Below, piece after piece: positions 1 to 8,803 of a stretch of 64,000 nt of DNA. Both the position numbers and the translations under genes were made by a program. Below the pieces are notes generated by a model that was given only the letters and a program-made list of their open reading frames with translations, had not been told where the DNA came from and ran no database searches. Location: NCBI GenBank assembly GCA_029432775.1, contig JAROAZ010000004.1, forward strand, positions 124,001-188,000, written 5' to 3'. Origin of the DNA: Pontiellaceae bacterium B12227. GTDB lineage: Bacteria > Verrucomicrobiota > Kiritimatiellia > Kiritimatiellales > Pontiellaceae. Within the stretch, counting starts at the first letter, position 1. Every line of letters begins with the position of its first letter.

Positions 1-74
1 GCCGCAAGGCAATGCAAGGACATTGAAGCAAACGAGACGAACAGACCGCTCGCAAAGATTCGGTTGAATTTCAT
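1..74 (-). CDS. Start of a secreted protein (partial, runs off the window)
   Basis: Only the first 24 codons are inside the window. They read MKFNRIFASGLFVSFASMSL and then HCLA, a typical Sec signal peptide with a basic start, a hydrophobic core and a small-residue end. The ATG lies 8 nt after the stop of the small membrane protein upstream, so it probably belongs to the same transcript as the permease. No strong ribosome binding site is visible. The function cannot be read from this fragment. Confidence 0.55.
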   Translation of the reverse strand, partial: MKFNRIFASGLFVSFASMSLHCLA

Positions 75-81
75 CTGGAAC

Positions 82-261
82 TTATTCAGCAGCCTTTTCG
101 CGCCCGATCCAGCAGAGGGCGCTGGCAAACCACGTTACGGTCGCGATGGTCATCAACAGCTTGTTCATGTCCAGATCAATTTTTTCGGCATAAAACAGGA
201 TCGGGGCTAACACGATCAGAACGAGAGATAGGTAGGAGATGATTTCCATTATTTTTTTCAT
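82..261 (-). CDS. 59-residue two-helix membrane protein next to permease
   Basis: A 59-residue protein beginning MKKIMEIISYLSLVLIVLAP. A hydrophobic helix at about residues 6-24 is followed by a short acidic linker (EKIDLDMNK) and a second helix at about 34-53, ending in a charged tail. Its ATG overlaps the TGA of the permease gene (ATGA), so the two are almost certainly translationally coupled. I do not recognise a family. The coupling suggests a small partner or accessory subunit of the permease, but this is inference. It is short enough to be missed by gene callers. Confidence 0.7.
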   Translation of the reverse strand: MKKIMEIISYLSLVLIVLAPILFYAEKIDLDMNKLLMTIATVTWFASALCWIGREKAAE

Positions 262-1667
262 GCTTCCGCCCCCTTCTGGGTGAACTTGCTAATCAGGATG
301 TAGAGTGCCGAAGCAATGAACCAGCCCGGCAGCGAAACAAAGAAGATCTGGAACTGCGGTTTGCCGGATTTCACCAGCGCTACACAAATAACCAGCGTAG
401 CAATCCAGGCAATGCCGGCCGCCCAGTTAATCGAAATCTTTTTGTGTTCTGCATAATATTGCTTAAGACCCAGTTTCGGGAAGATCCAGAAATCGGTGAA
501 GACGACTGCGCCCATGGGCATGAGGATCAGGCCATAGAGCGCCACAAAACCAAGCAGCTTCATGGCAATGCCCGGGAACATACCGGCCAGCGTGGCCAGC
601 ATACCGGTACCGATCGTTACGGCAAAACGCGATTTCTTCGGCATGATCGCCTGAAATGCGAGACCGGCACGGTAGATCGTCGGGTTGGCGGTCGTCCAAC
701 CGGCAATAATCACACAGATGAGTCCGGCCACGCCGGCGGCACGATAGGCCAGCGGCCCCGGCAGTACGTCCGTGTTGGACGGATCAAGGTGGAGCTGGAG
801 CGAATAGAGAATGGCGGCGGCAATCCAGGCCATAAAGTGGCCGACATACATGCCGGAGGCTGACGCCACGCCATGCCACGATTTTTTCGCGAAGCGCAAA
901 ACGGAAAGGTCGGACATGCCGACGTGCATCGCCATGTTGGCAAACCAGGCAAAGAAGGTAACGTGCCAGAAGGTAAACTTAACCTGTCCCGGCAGCGGAT
1001 CGCCGCCTTTGAAAATCGACTCCTGACACAGCGCCCACATGCTGGAGAGCGAATTGACTTCCGCGCCGGTTACTTCAATGAACTGACGCATACCGATAAT
1101 TCCGAATGCGAGGAAGACCAGCACCATCCAAGGCGCGGCAATATTCGCCACCTTCGAAACCATATCGTATCCCCAGGCGGCCACAAAGGTAATCAAGGCA
1201 CCGACACCGAGAACGGCCAGCACCCAGCCCACGCTGTTCGGATAAATATCCGTAAGCCCCGGCATCGGGAAATTAAACCAGACTCCGAGCGCCGTGGCCG
1301 ACACCGTAATCATCGATCCGGCCAGGAAACAGAACATGACCCCGTTCGCCAGGTTATAGAGTGTAACCAGATTGCGGCCGCAGATTTTTTCCAGTTGATA
1401 GTAGAGTGTCATACGCGCACGCACGGCAATCGGTGCACACAAGAACATCCAGCTGAGTACCGCCAGCAAATTACCGATCAATAAACCGAAAACCACATCG
1501 AACGCACTCACGCCCGCCGCCACAAACAGCGGACCGATCATCAGCTCTGTTCCGGCGCAATGCTCACCGGCATACATGCCCACGAACGCTTTCAGCCCCC
1601 GCGTTTTTGATTCCGGCACTGGCTCGCGCTCGAACTCGCCATGTTTTTCCTGTTGCTCTTCACTCAT
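258..1667 (-). CDS. NCS1/purine-cytosine permease-like transporter
   Basis: A polytopic inner-membrane protein of about 469 residues with roughly 12 hydrophobic segments. A ~25-residue charged cytoplasmic N-terminus is followed by GLKAFVGMYAGEHCAGTEL and a first helix pair resembling the NCS1 (purine-cytosine permease/allantoin permease) fold. Those transporters import nucleobases or related small solutes with a cation. The substrate here cannot be read from sequence. The ATG at 1667 has GGGGA about 8 nt upstream; the in-frame TTG two codons earlier is less likely. The last codon overlaps the start of a small two-helix protein. Given the neighbours, transport of a polysaccharide-derived compound is possible but unproven. 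Confidence 0.7.
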   Translation of the reverse strand: MSEEQQEKHGEFEREPVPESKTRGLKAFVGMYAGEHCAGTELMIGPLFVAAGVSAFDVVFGLLIGNLLAVLSWMFLCAPIAVRARMTLYYQLEKICGRNLVTLYNLANGVMFCFLAGSMITVSATALGVWFNFPMPGLTDIYPNSVGWVLAVLGVGALITFVAAWGYDMVSKVANIAAPWMVLVFLAFGIIGMRQFIEVTGAEVNSLSSMWALCQESIFKGGDPLPGQVKFTFWHVTFFAWFANMAMHVGMSDLSVLRFAKKSWHGVASASGMYVGHFMAWIAAAILYSLQLHLDPSNTDVLPGPLAYRAAGVAGLICVIIAGWTTANPTIYRAGLAFQAIMPKKSRFAVTIGTGMLATLAGMFPGIAMKLLGFVALYGLILMPMGAVVFTDFWIFPKLGLKQYYAEHKKISINWAAGIAWIATLVICVALVKSGKPQFQIFFVSLPGWFIASALYILISKFTQKGAEA

Positions 1668-1722
1668 ATTCAATTCCCCGTCTGAGTTATTTGCTACATT
1701 ATAAATTTGATTTGAATTCGTG

Positions 1723-3522
1723 TTACTTCACTTCCAGTACGACAGATCCCACGACCGTTTTTTTCAGACGCAACCGACCGCCCTGAACGGATGCTTCAAT
1801 GGGCTCTCCGTTCAGCAACACCTCGTTGGATTTTCCAACCTTTGGAAGATCAACCTGCGCATCCATGCCTTCAGGTAGCTGGAGCTTTATCCTGAATGAC
1901 TTTTCATTTTTCCACTCCACAAGGATAGAGCCCAAGCGGGTCGGCACTTTGCCTTCAGCGGATTTGAGGTTTCCAACATTTGGAGAAATGCGCGCGGTTT
2001 TCCAACCGGGAACCAACGGCTCCGCACCGAGCACATAGCGCGGCAACAGATTTGCCGGCGCGGCACCCCAGGCATGGTTCCAGTCCTGATTCGGTTTGTA
2101 TTTAAGATCCCACGCTTCCCACGAAATGGTCGTTCCGCTTTTCACCATGTGCTTCCAGCTGCGGTCGCCATCGGCCAATATCAAGTCCAGGGCTTTGGTT
2201 CCCGCCCCGTTTTCAAATAGGCCTTCCATCAGATACTGGGCCGCATAGACCGAACAGCGCATCCCGCGGTCGGCCAACCAGTCCGCCATTTTTTCCCGAT
2301 GTTCTTCCGGCACCAGTCCGAAGGCCAATGGGTAGAGGTTGGCATGCGATGAAATATGGTCCGTTCCAATGCCGTCCCGATACAGGCCTTTGTCCGCATC
2401 AAAAAACGTTTTCTGGAAAGCGGTATACGATGCGTTGTAATCCGCTTCAAATTGTTTGGCCTCATCGGTAAAACCGATCACCCGAGCCATCTCCGCCATC
2501 AAAACCAGTGAACGAAGATAGAAGGCATTCACCACCGTATTGCGTTCGGTGAAGACATAGCCGTCACGTTCCTTTTTCGGCCAGTCGACAATATCGGTTC
2601 GCTTCATATCCTCGGCAGAACTATAGATCAGACCGTCATCCCCAAGTCGATGCCGGTTCAGTTTGGACTTCAACGCCTGATAGCGCCCCGACATCCAGCC
2701 CAGATCACCGGTATGCATCCAGTCGGCATACACCATAAACACCAGATGCGGTGCCCACTCAGTCGGCCAGGTACCGATGCCTTCCAACAGCATATAATTG
2801 ATCGTATCGCGCGCCATGACCTTGTCGTCATCCGTGTAGTAATGACTCAACTGGTTCAGATAGGCGTCGGCTTCATAGGGAATGCGCTCGCGATCGCCAT
2901 CGACATAAACACCGGCAAAGGTAGTAGCCTTGATGGAATAACTGCAGAGATCCCAGATTTTATTCAGCATGTCATCCGACGATTCAAAGGCAGCAGCATC
3001 GTCGTTCCAGGTGGAGGCATAGGCCGACTGACGAACAATCTGCTCCGCCTTCAGCTCCCCTTTCCATCCTTCGATTTCCAGCCACCGGAAAGGCAGTACC
3101 ACGCCCCATTCCGGCGGGGTCAGGATTGCGGGCGGATGATAATACTTACGCTTGGAAACCAATTCCGTATTCCTCACATCGGCCGGAGGAGCGGCCACAA
3201 CCGGCTGACCGCCGGACAACGTAACCGTTGCTTTATTGTAACGAACGGTACCCTTCGGCTTCCGGTTCACCCGCCCGTTTACGAAATCTTCACCAAAGTG
3301 GAGCGTAACCTCTCCGCTGACATCGGAAGCTGGAGTGAGACGGATATTTCCATACGCCACCTTGCCGAAATCAATCAGAATGACACCATCAGCAACCTCC
3401 GTGATCTTAACCGGTTTTTCATCCACCAGATGGGTGGGGGCTGCCTGAACAGACAATCCAACTCCACCAGCAACACATAAAGTCACCAGATGCAGAACGC
3501 TTTTTTTCATTATCAGATTCAT
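1723..3522 (-). CDS. Secreted GH78-like alpha-L-rhamnosidase
   Basis: A protein of 599 residues with a signal peptide (MKKSVLHLVTLCVAGGVGLSVQA after a short MNLI lead). An N-terminal beta-sandwich region precedes an (alpha/alpha)6-type barrel. The motif DGDRERIPYEAD near residues 205-217 corresponds to the acidic catalytic stretch that in standard GH78 enzymes reads DCPQRDERLGWTGDAQ, and a beta-rich C-terminal domain (PLVPGWKTARISPNV...) follows, as in GH78. Members release terminal alpha-L-rhamnose. The start at 3522 has AAAGGTG just upstream; extending the frame to 3642 would run through the palindromic operator and is unlikely. It is shorter than full GH78 proteins and lacks the extra N-terminal domains of the paralogue at 30208-33084, so another substrate is possible. 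Confidence 0.75.
   Translation of the reverse strand: MNLIMKKSVLHLVTLCVAGGVGLSVQAAPTHLVDEKPVKITEVADGVILIDFGKVAYGNIRLTPASDVSGEVTLHFGEDFVNGRVNRKPKGTVRYNKATVTLSGGQPVVAAPPADVRNTELVSKRKYYHPPAILTPPEWGVVLPFRWLEIEGWKGELKAEQIVRQSAYASTWNDDAAAFESSDDMLNKIWDLCSYSIKATTFAGVYVDGDRERIPYEADAYLNQLSHYYTDDDKVMARDTINYMLLEGIGTWPTEWAPHLVFMVYADWMHTGDLGWMSGRYQALKSKLNRHRLGDDGLIYSSAEDMKRTDIVDWPKKERDGYVFTERNTVVNAFYLRSLVLMAEMARVIGFTDEAKQFEADYNASYTAFQKTFFDADKGLYRDGIGTDHISSHANLYPLAFGLVPEEHREKMADWLADRGMRCSVYAAQYLMEGLFENGAGTKALDLILADGDRSWKHMVKSGTTISWEAWDLKYKPNQDWNHAWGAAPANLLPRYVLGAEPLVPGWKTARISPNVGNLKSAEGKVPTRLGSILVEWKNEKSFRIKLQLPEGMDAQVDLPKVGKSNEVLLNGEPIEASVQGGRLRLKKTVVGSVVLEVK
1833..1847. repeat. Intragenic dyad TTCCAACCTTTGGAA
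   Basis: Exact match to TTCCAANNNTTGGAA inside the GH78-like gene, read as P-K-V-G-K in a different frame from the SNDWK copies. An imperfect copy with one mismatch follows at 1971-1985. Confidence 0.6.
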
Positions 3523-3636
3523 TTTTTCACCTTTAACGGTTTTATGCGGCCTCCATGGACCATACCGACTGCAACGGCATGCCACGTAAAAGTGTAATAG
3601 GATGACAAAACTATCCGATATGCAAAAGCCTATTAA

Positions 3637-3652
3637 ATTCAAATCGTTGAAT
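3637..3652. promoter_or_regulatory. Candidate LacI-type operator (TTCAAATCGTTGAA)
   Basis: ATTCAAATCGTTGAAT lies about 115 bp upstream of the start of the GH78-like gene at 1723-3522. The 14-bp core at 3638-3651 is identical to cores at 36020 and 51313. Confidence 0.6.
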
Positions 3653-3718
3653 CCAATCGGACTACACCATCCGGTCTAACAAGGCAGATGGCCGCTTTTC
3701 GCTCAAAAAAGCATACAG

Positions 3719-6700
3719 TCATTCCCCGCTGTTAATTTGAATCTCATCAACAAAGAGCCCCTGATCATTTACGGTGGTCAATCGAATGGTATTGGCACCT
3801 CGCTTCAAAGCGATTGGAACAGTAACCGTTCGCCATTGTTTACCCCAATTAACGCACGGCGGCAGATCGACTACTTGTTCCATTTTGTCCCCATTAACAT
3901 TCAAACGAACCTTGAGCGGCTTTCGCCCCGGAGCGGATCCACTATAACGAATCGTGAGCTTCACCTCGGCAGCAGCCCCGTCATTTTCCTGATACCACTC
4001 CACATAGGCCCCTTTTTGCTTACCCATATCGAGATAGCCGGAACCGTTATAGTTTTTACCTTCCGTGGATTTTTTTGGACCACTGAATTCAGCAGCCTCC
4101 GCTTGATCACCACCAAAGTCCGTATCCAGCCCCCCGCCCTCCCAAAGCAGGCCGACATCAGCGGCAAAGCGCTCTTGCATCATCAGCGCCTGTTTGCCGT
4201 TCATCGTCACCAGTGCTTTCACAGTGGTTCCCGGCACAACAGAAAAGGGGCCGGTGTAAAGCATCGACTGATCGGTCGGAACAGACTGATCGATCGTATA
4301 ATAAATTTTGTTTTTCCCAACCTGGGGAGAACCACGAAGAGCAATCTGCTGCACATCGATATGAACCGTGTCGGAGACCACGAGCTTTTTGTCGCCAAGG
4401 ATCGACCCCGCCACCAAGGCGATATCGCCGTCCTCTTTCCCGGACTCAATATAGGCCCGGACCAGCCCAAAGAAGGCCGTGCGATCGGAAGTTCCATAGA
4501 ATGGTTCAACATCATTCGGCTTACCGTTATCCAGCGCCTTGATTCTGCCTTCGCCAAGCACCTTGAAGAATACCCGATTTTCGCCATAGGGATAAAACTC
4601 ATCTTCGGCATCAAGGAAAGTTGCTCGTACCTGCACCACATCCTTACCCGTTTCAGCTAGCTGCTCGCCATCAATCGAGAGTTGAAGCTTTGCGGGTTCA
4701 TCCGCCGTGCGGATTGTTTTTTCAGCAACTTTGTTTCCGTCTTTATACCCAATGGCCACGAGCGTCCCCGGCGTCCAACCGACCAGCCACTGGCACTGCA
4801 TTTCCTGCCACTTGGCCCCGGGCGTTTTTTTGCCAAGCGACTTTCCGTTCAGGAACAGTTCCACTTCATCGCAATTGGAATAGACCCACACCGGAATCTC
4901 GGTACCGGCCTTCATCACCGGATGGGTCCAGTGCGGCAGGATATGCACCATGGGTTCCGTCGTCCATTGGCTCTGGTAGAGATAATACAGATCCTTTTCA
5001 AAGTTTGCTAAATCGCAGGTCCCGCCTGAGAACAACTTGAAGGGCCACGCACCGCTGGCCAGCCCGGCCTCGCCGAGATAATCGTGCCCCGTCCAGCGGT
5101 ACATGCCCGCGTTGTTCGGAATGTCGCGTATCTGGGCAATCATGCGCCGAGCGGGTGACCGCACGGTTGCGTTGTCATAGCTCGATTTATAAAACTGTTT
5201 TCGATTGGCTCGTTTTGAGTTATCCGTCCAATCGAATGTGAAAATTTCCTTTTCGGTCAGGTTGGGAATATCCGTGATTTGGCTCGTGATGCCGTCGCGA
5301 TACCACGTGTGCGTACGATAGTAGCCACGGGTCTGCCAGGTATGGGTATTTTCTGTTCCGATAAAGACGCGGTCGGTGGGCATGCTGTTTTCAAACCATC
5401 CTCCACTTTCGCTGCCGCCGTTCATTCCGTAAATATCCATCAGCTGTTCCTCGGAACTGCCAGAGGTCACGGGGCGAGTTGGATCAATTTCATGGCAACG
5501 AGCCAACATCGCCTTCGCACTTTCTTCGCCGTGCGTTTCGTTCCCGATGCTCCACAGAAAAATAGAGGGGTGGTTGCGGTCGCGCTTAATCCAGTCCGTC
5601 AGATCTCGCTTCCACCATTGGTCAAAAGCCTGCGCGCCATAGTCAGCACGAGCCTTCTGGTTCCAGCCGTCGACAAACTCATCCATCACAATGATGCCGA
5701 GCTCATCGCAGATAGCATAAAACTCCGGCGTGTGTGGATTGTGCGCCGTGCGGATGGAATTGCAGCCCATCGCTTTCATTTGCTCCACGCGGTAGCGGAT
5801 AATCTTTTCCGGCACCGCGGCACCGAATGCACCGCCATGCTGATGCTGGCAGACCCCGCGCAGCTTCACGACTTTACCATTCAGCAACATGCCCTTACCC
5901 GGAATCCATTCAATATCGCGCACGCCGAACCGGATTTCCTTCCGATCGGACACCTTGCCATCAACGAGCACTTCGCTAACGGCCGTGTAAAGATAAGGCG
6001 ATTCGGGTGACCACCGGTTCGGGTTTGGCATTTCCAAAGTCTGGAAAGCCGTTGAGGTTTCACCGCCCTTCAGCATGACTGACGACTCCTGCAAAACAAC
6101 GGCTTTCCCGTCCGCATCCAGCACCGTTGTTTTGACGACCGCTTTCGCGGCCTTTGCCGTTTTATTGGCCACCTCGGTATCAATGGATACCGTTGAGCCT
6201 TGGGTGCGAAGCCAGATTCCGGAGGTTGGAATATGGATCGGCTCACGGACATTGAGCCACGTATGCGCGTAAATGCCACTGCCGGTATACCACCGCGCCG
6301 CGTGCTGCTGTTTGTTATCCACACGCACCGCAAACGTGATTGAATCCGACTCATTCACGATATCGCTGATGTCATATTCAAAAGAAATCCAGCCATACGG
6401 GCGATGGCCGAGTTTTTTGCCGTTCGCCCATACGGTGCTGTTGCGGAACACGCCATCAAACTGGATCGCCACCTGCTTGCCTTTCCAATCATTGGAAACG
6501 TCGATGGTTTTGCGATACCAGGCGATGCCCGTCGGCAGGTAACCACAGCGATCCGTGGTGGTGTTTTTCCGGTCAAACTTTCCTTCAACCGACCAGTCGT
6601 GCGGCAAATCCAGAGTCCGCCACTCGGAGTCCGAATACTGCACCCGCTCCGCCTTCGGCACATCCTTTTGAACAAACTTCCAATCCTCGTCAAAAAGCAT

Positions 6701-6760
6701 TCGTTCCGCAGAACAAATTCCCACCCAACTTAAAAATACTGCTGCAATCACGCTTTTCAT
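3719..6760 (-). CDS. Secreted GH2 beta-galactosidase/glucuronidase-type enzyme
   Basis: A protein of 1013 residues with a signal peptide (MKSVIAAVFLSWVGICSA). A GH2 sugar-binding domain (to about 180), an immunoglobulin-like domain and a TIM barrel follow. The barrel carries NPHTPEFYAICDELGIIVMD, the acid/base Glu in WSIGNETHGEE (about E408), and the likely nucleophile in IGTENTHTW (about E470). Next come a DUF4982-like domain (VELFLNGKSLGKK), a chitobiase C-terminal-like segment (YYTIDQSVPTD) and a C-terminal CBM35-like domain ending QGLFVDEIQIN. GH2 enzymes remove terminal beta-linked hexosides or uronides; the exact sugar is not determined. GGGGGAATT precedes the ATG at 6760. It is the last gene of an operon with the sulfatase 26 nt upstream. 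Confidence 0.85.
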   Translation of the reverse strand: MKSVIAAVFLSWVGICSAERMLFDEDWKFVQKDVPKAERVQYSDSEWRTLDLPHDWSVEGKFDRKNTTTDRCGYLPTGIAWYRKTIDVSNDWKGKQVAIQFDGVFRNSTVWANGKKLGHRPYGWISFEYDISDIVNESDSITFAVRVDNKQQHAARWYTGSGIYAHTWLNVREPIHIPTSGIWLRTQGSTVSIDTEVANKTAKAAKAVVKTTVLDADGKAVVLQESSVMLKGGETSTAFQTLEMPNPNRWSPESPYLYTAVSEVLVDGKVSDRKEIRFGVRDIEWIPGKGMLLNGKVVKLRGVCQHQHGGAFGAAVPEKIIRYRVEQMKAMGCNSIRTAHNPHTPEFYAICDELGIIVMDEFVDGWNQKARADYGAQAFDQWWKRDLTDWIKRDRNHPSIFLWSIGNETHGEESAKAMLARCHEIDPTRPVTSGSSEEQLMDIYGMNGGSESGGWFENSMPTDRVFIGTENTHTWQTRGYYRTHTWYRDGITSQITDIPNLTEKEIFTFDWTDNSKRANRKQFYKSSYDNATVRSPARRMIAQIRDIPNNAGMYRWTGHDYLGEAGLASGAWPFKLFSGGTCDLANFEKDLYYLYQSQWTTEPMVHILPHWTHPVMKAGTEIPVWVYSNCDEVELFLNGKSLGKKTPGAKWQEMQCQWLVGWTPGTLVAIGYKDGNKVAEKTIRTADEPAKLQLSIDGEQLAETGKDVVQVRATFLDAEDEFYPYGENRVFFKVLGEGRIKALDNGKPNDVEPFYGTSDRTAFFGLVRAYIESGKEDGDIALVAGSILGDKKLVVSDTVHIDVQQIALRGSPQVGKNKIYYTIDQSVPTDQSMLYTGPFSVVPGTTVKALVTMNGKQALMMQERFAADVGLLWEGGGLDTDFGGDQAEAAEFSGPKKSTEGKNYNGSGYLDMGKQKGAYVEWYQENDGAAAEVKLTIRYSGSAPGRKPLKVRLNVNGDKMEQVVDLPPCVNWGKQWRTVTVPIALKRGANTIRLTTVNDQGLFVDEIQINSGE
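6483..6497. repeat. Intragenic dyad TTCCAATCATTGGAA
   Basis: Exact match to TTCCAANNNTTGGAA inside the GH2 gene, where it encodes S-N-D-W-K on the minus strand. Confidence 0.6.
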
Positions 6761-6786
6761 AATTCCCCCGAACATGATGTCGAATA

Positions 6787-8250
6787 CTATTTTTTTCTCA
6801 CTGGCGTGGCTTCAACGCGAGCCGCGGAATTAAGCTGTTTCGAGAGTTCCGCAATCAGCCCCTTGTACTCCGGATTATTCGCCAGGTTTTTATCGGCAAT
6901 AGGAGAGTCTTTGTGGTCGTAAAGTTCGCGGATCTTGATTTCTTTGGTCTCGGTATGAATCCACTCCGTATACCGCCAGCGCTGATTCCGCATGCTGTAG
7001 CCGGTGACCGAGCCGCGGGGATACATCGTTACGGCATAAGGACGGAATTTACCGTCCGGATTTTTAAGCAGTGCTTTCATGCTTTTCCCGTCGCAGGACT
7101 CCGGAACCTCTCCGCCGGTCAGGTCGGCCAGCGTCGGGAAAATATCGATCATTTCAACCATGGCTCCCGAGCGTTTGCCTTTTGTAAATCCCGGCGCGGA
7201 CACGATGAACGGCACGTTGGCGTCCAGTTCAAAGTTGGTGTGCTTGCACCACGCGCCATACTCACCTAGCTTCCACCCGTGGTCACCCCACAGCACAATA
7301 ATGGTATCCTCACGCAGGCCAAGCCGGTCCAATTCATCCAGCACCCGGCCCACCTGGGCATCGGCAAAACTGACCGATGCCGCATAACCGTGTTTCAGCT
7401 CGCGCGTCTGCTCGTCGGTCAATAAGCCCTCTTTCGGCATGCCTCGATAACCCCGCAGCTCTCCCCAGACGGTAAAGGCAACATCCGGCGCGCCCTCGGG
7501 TCGCACCTGCTTCGGCACATCAAACTGTTCGCGACCGTAAAGATCCCAATAGCGTTTCGGAGCGGCAAACGGGAGATGCGGCTTGGTGATTCCCACACAG
7601 ATAAAGAACGGTTTTTCTTTATTTTTCCGCAACGACTCAATCGCCTGATCCGCAATTTTTCCATCGGGATACGCATTATCAGCCACATCGGCCATTTCAA
7701 CGGCCGGCCCTTTTCCCAACACGCGAAGTTCATCGACACTCAGCCCCCTTTTCTTTCCTTCGGCCACGCGTTCTTCCATGCCTCTGAGGGTTTCCGCATT
7801 TGCATATTTCACATCCGGCTTCGGAATGAGCTCCGTCCAGCTTTGCGTATCGTCGCGCGTGTGATGATACACCTTGCCGTATGAGCCGGTGAAGTAGCCG
7901 CGCTCCTTAAAATAGCGCGGCAGGGTCATGGCGTCTTTATAGATTTTGGTCAGCGGAGTCCAGAGATCCATGATGCCGGTGGTATTGGGATACTGACCCG
8001 ACATCATGCTGATCCGCGATGGACCGCACAACGCCTGCTGACAATAGGCCCGATCGAAAACGATCCCCGCCTCCGCCAGTGTATCGATGTTCGGACTCTT
8101 AATATACTCCGCACCATAACAGCCCAGCTCCGGCCTTAAATCATCGACATAGAAAAGCAGTATGTTTTTCTGTGGTTTCGCGTGACTCAGAGCCGTTAAA
8201 AGCAACAGCACGCCGGCTGCAATATAAAAACAAGCATTACGATTTTTCAT
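6787..8250 (-). CDS. Secreted type I sulfatase (CGPSR), iduronate-2-sulfatase-like
   Basis: A protein of 487 residues with a signal peptide (to about residue 24), then NILLFYVDDLRPELGCYG, which contributes metal-binding aspartates, and the formylglycine site C75-G-P-S-R. The spacing and the partner motifs ITKPHLPFAAPKRYWDLY and VLWGDHGWKLGEYGAWCKHTN are those of iduronate-2-sulfatase-like members (SulfAtlas S1_7 by my recollection). It hydrolyses sulfate esters on a sugar in the periplasm or outside the cell, and needs a formylglycine-generating enzyme that is not in this window. It sits between the small beta-sandwich gene (18 nt) and the GH2 gene (26 nt), so it probably desulfates the GH2 substrate. 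The substrate position is unknown. Confidence 0.9.
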   Translation of the reverse strand: MKNRNACFYIAAGVLLLLTALSHAKPQKNILLFYVDDLRPELGCYGAEYIKSPNIDTLAEAGIVFDRAYCQQALCGPSRISMMSGQYPNTTGIMDLWTPLTKIYKDAMTLPRYFKERGYFTGSYGKVYHHTRDDTQSWTELIPKPDVKYANAETLRGMEERVAEGKKRGLSVDELRVLGKGPAVEMADVADNAYPDGKIADQAIESLRKNKEKPFFICVGITKPHLPFAAPKRYWDLYGREQFDVPKQVRPEGAPDVAFTVWGELRGYRGMPKEGLLTDEQTRELKHGYAASVSFADAQVGRVLDELDRLGLREDTIIVLWGDHGWKLGEYGAWCKHTNFELDANVPFIVSAPGFTKGKRSGAMVEMIDIFPTLADLTGGEVPESCDGKSMKALLKNPDGKFRPYAVTMYPRGSVTGYSMRNQRWRYTEWIHTETKEIKIRELYDHKDSPIADKNLANNPEYKGLIAELSKQLNSAARVEATPVRKK

Positions 8251-8268
8251 TAAACACTATTCCAATGG

Positions 8269-8652
8269 TTAAATTTCGATTCGCTTAAAGGATATGGATG
8301 AAAACTGCAGCTGGGCACGGTCGTAGGTAATCTGAAACTCGCCACCGGAAGGAATGACCATATCTTCCGCCACCGCATCGACGAAGCTCGTCCAACTACC
8401 GGAATTCGGAACTTCCATCTCCGCGAACAGCTCTCCATCGAGCTCCAGATATATCATCTGCCCATCGAGCGGCGTGGCTGTCCGGAAGGTCAGGTTGTAG
8501 CGCCCTCCTTCGGTCTGGCTCCATGAACAAAAATTATGAATGATTGGTTCACCCGCACGGATTTTTCGTCCCCAGGCGTTGCCCGCAATTAATCCGACTC
8601 CGACACCAATGATGATGCATAAGAATATTGAGGGAACATATATTCGTTTCAT
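8269..8652 (-). CDS. Small membrane-anchored beta-sandwich protein, CBM6-like
   Basis: A protein of 127 residues beginning MKRIYVPSIFLCIIIGVGVG, a hydrophobic segment that is a signal anchor or signal peptide. A single beta-rich domain of about 95 residues follows, ending SGGEFQITYDRAQLQFSSISF, which resembles the end of CBM6/CBM35-type modules. AAGGAGCCAAC before the ATG is a strong ribosome binding site. It is the first gene of an operon with a sulfatase and a GH2 enzyme and has a candidate operator 64 bp upstream. A role in holding substrate near the envelope is plausible; no enzyme motif is seen and the fold assignment is tentative. Confidence 0.6.
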   Translation of the reverse strand: MKRIYVPSIFLCIIIGVGVGLIAGNAWGRKIRAGEPIIHNFCSWSQTEGGRYNLTFRTATPLDGQMIYLELDGELFAEMEVPNSGSWTSFVDAVAEDMVIPSGGEFQITYDRAQLQFSSISFKRIEI

Positions 8653-8714
8653 GTTGGCTCCTTTTTCAAAGTTCGGATTAGACCAAAACTGAAAAAACGT
8701 CCAAGCATCCGGCA

Positions 8715-8730
8715 TTTCAAACCGTTGAAT
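8715..8730. promoter_or_regulatory. Candidate LacI-type operator (TTCAAACCGTTGAA)
   Basis: Core at 8716-8729, one base different from the consensus TTCAAATCGTTGAA, 64 bp upstream of the first gene of the beta-sandwich/sulfatase/GH2 operon. Confidence 0.6.
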
Positions 8731-8803
8731 TTACACCCAGCAACATAAAGCCAGAAGGTCATGAGAAAGTGCATTGCGCATAATCAAAATCCACCGTCCT
8801 TTG

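Noticed and set aside
3523..3642. N-terminal extension of the GH78-like gene
   Set aside because: It would put the operator palindrome in coding sequence and displace the signal peptide; the ATG at 3522 has a good ribosome binding site.
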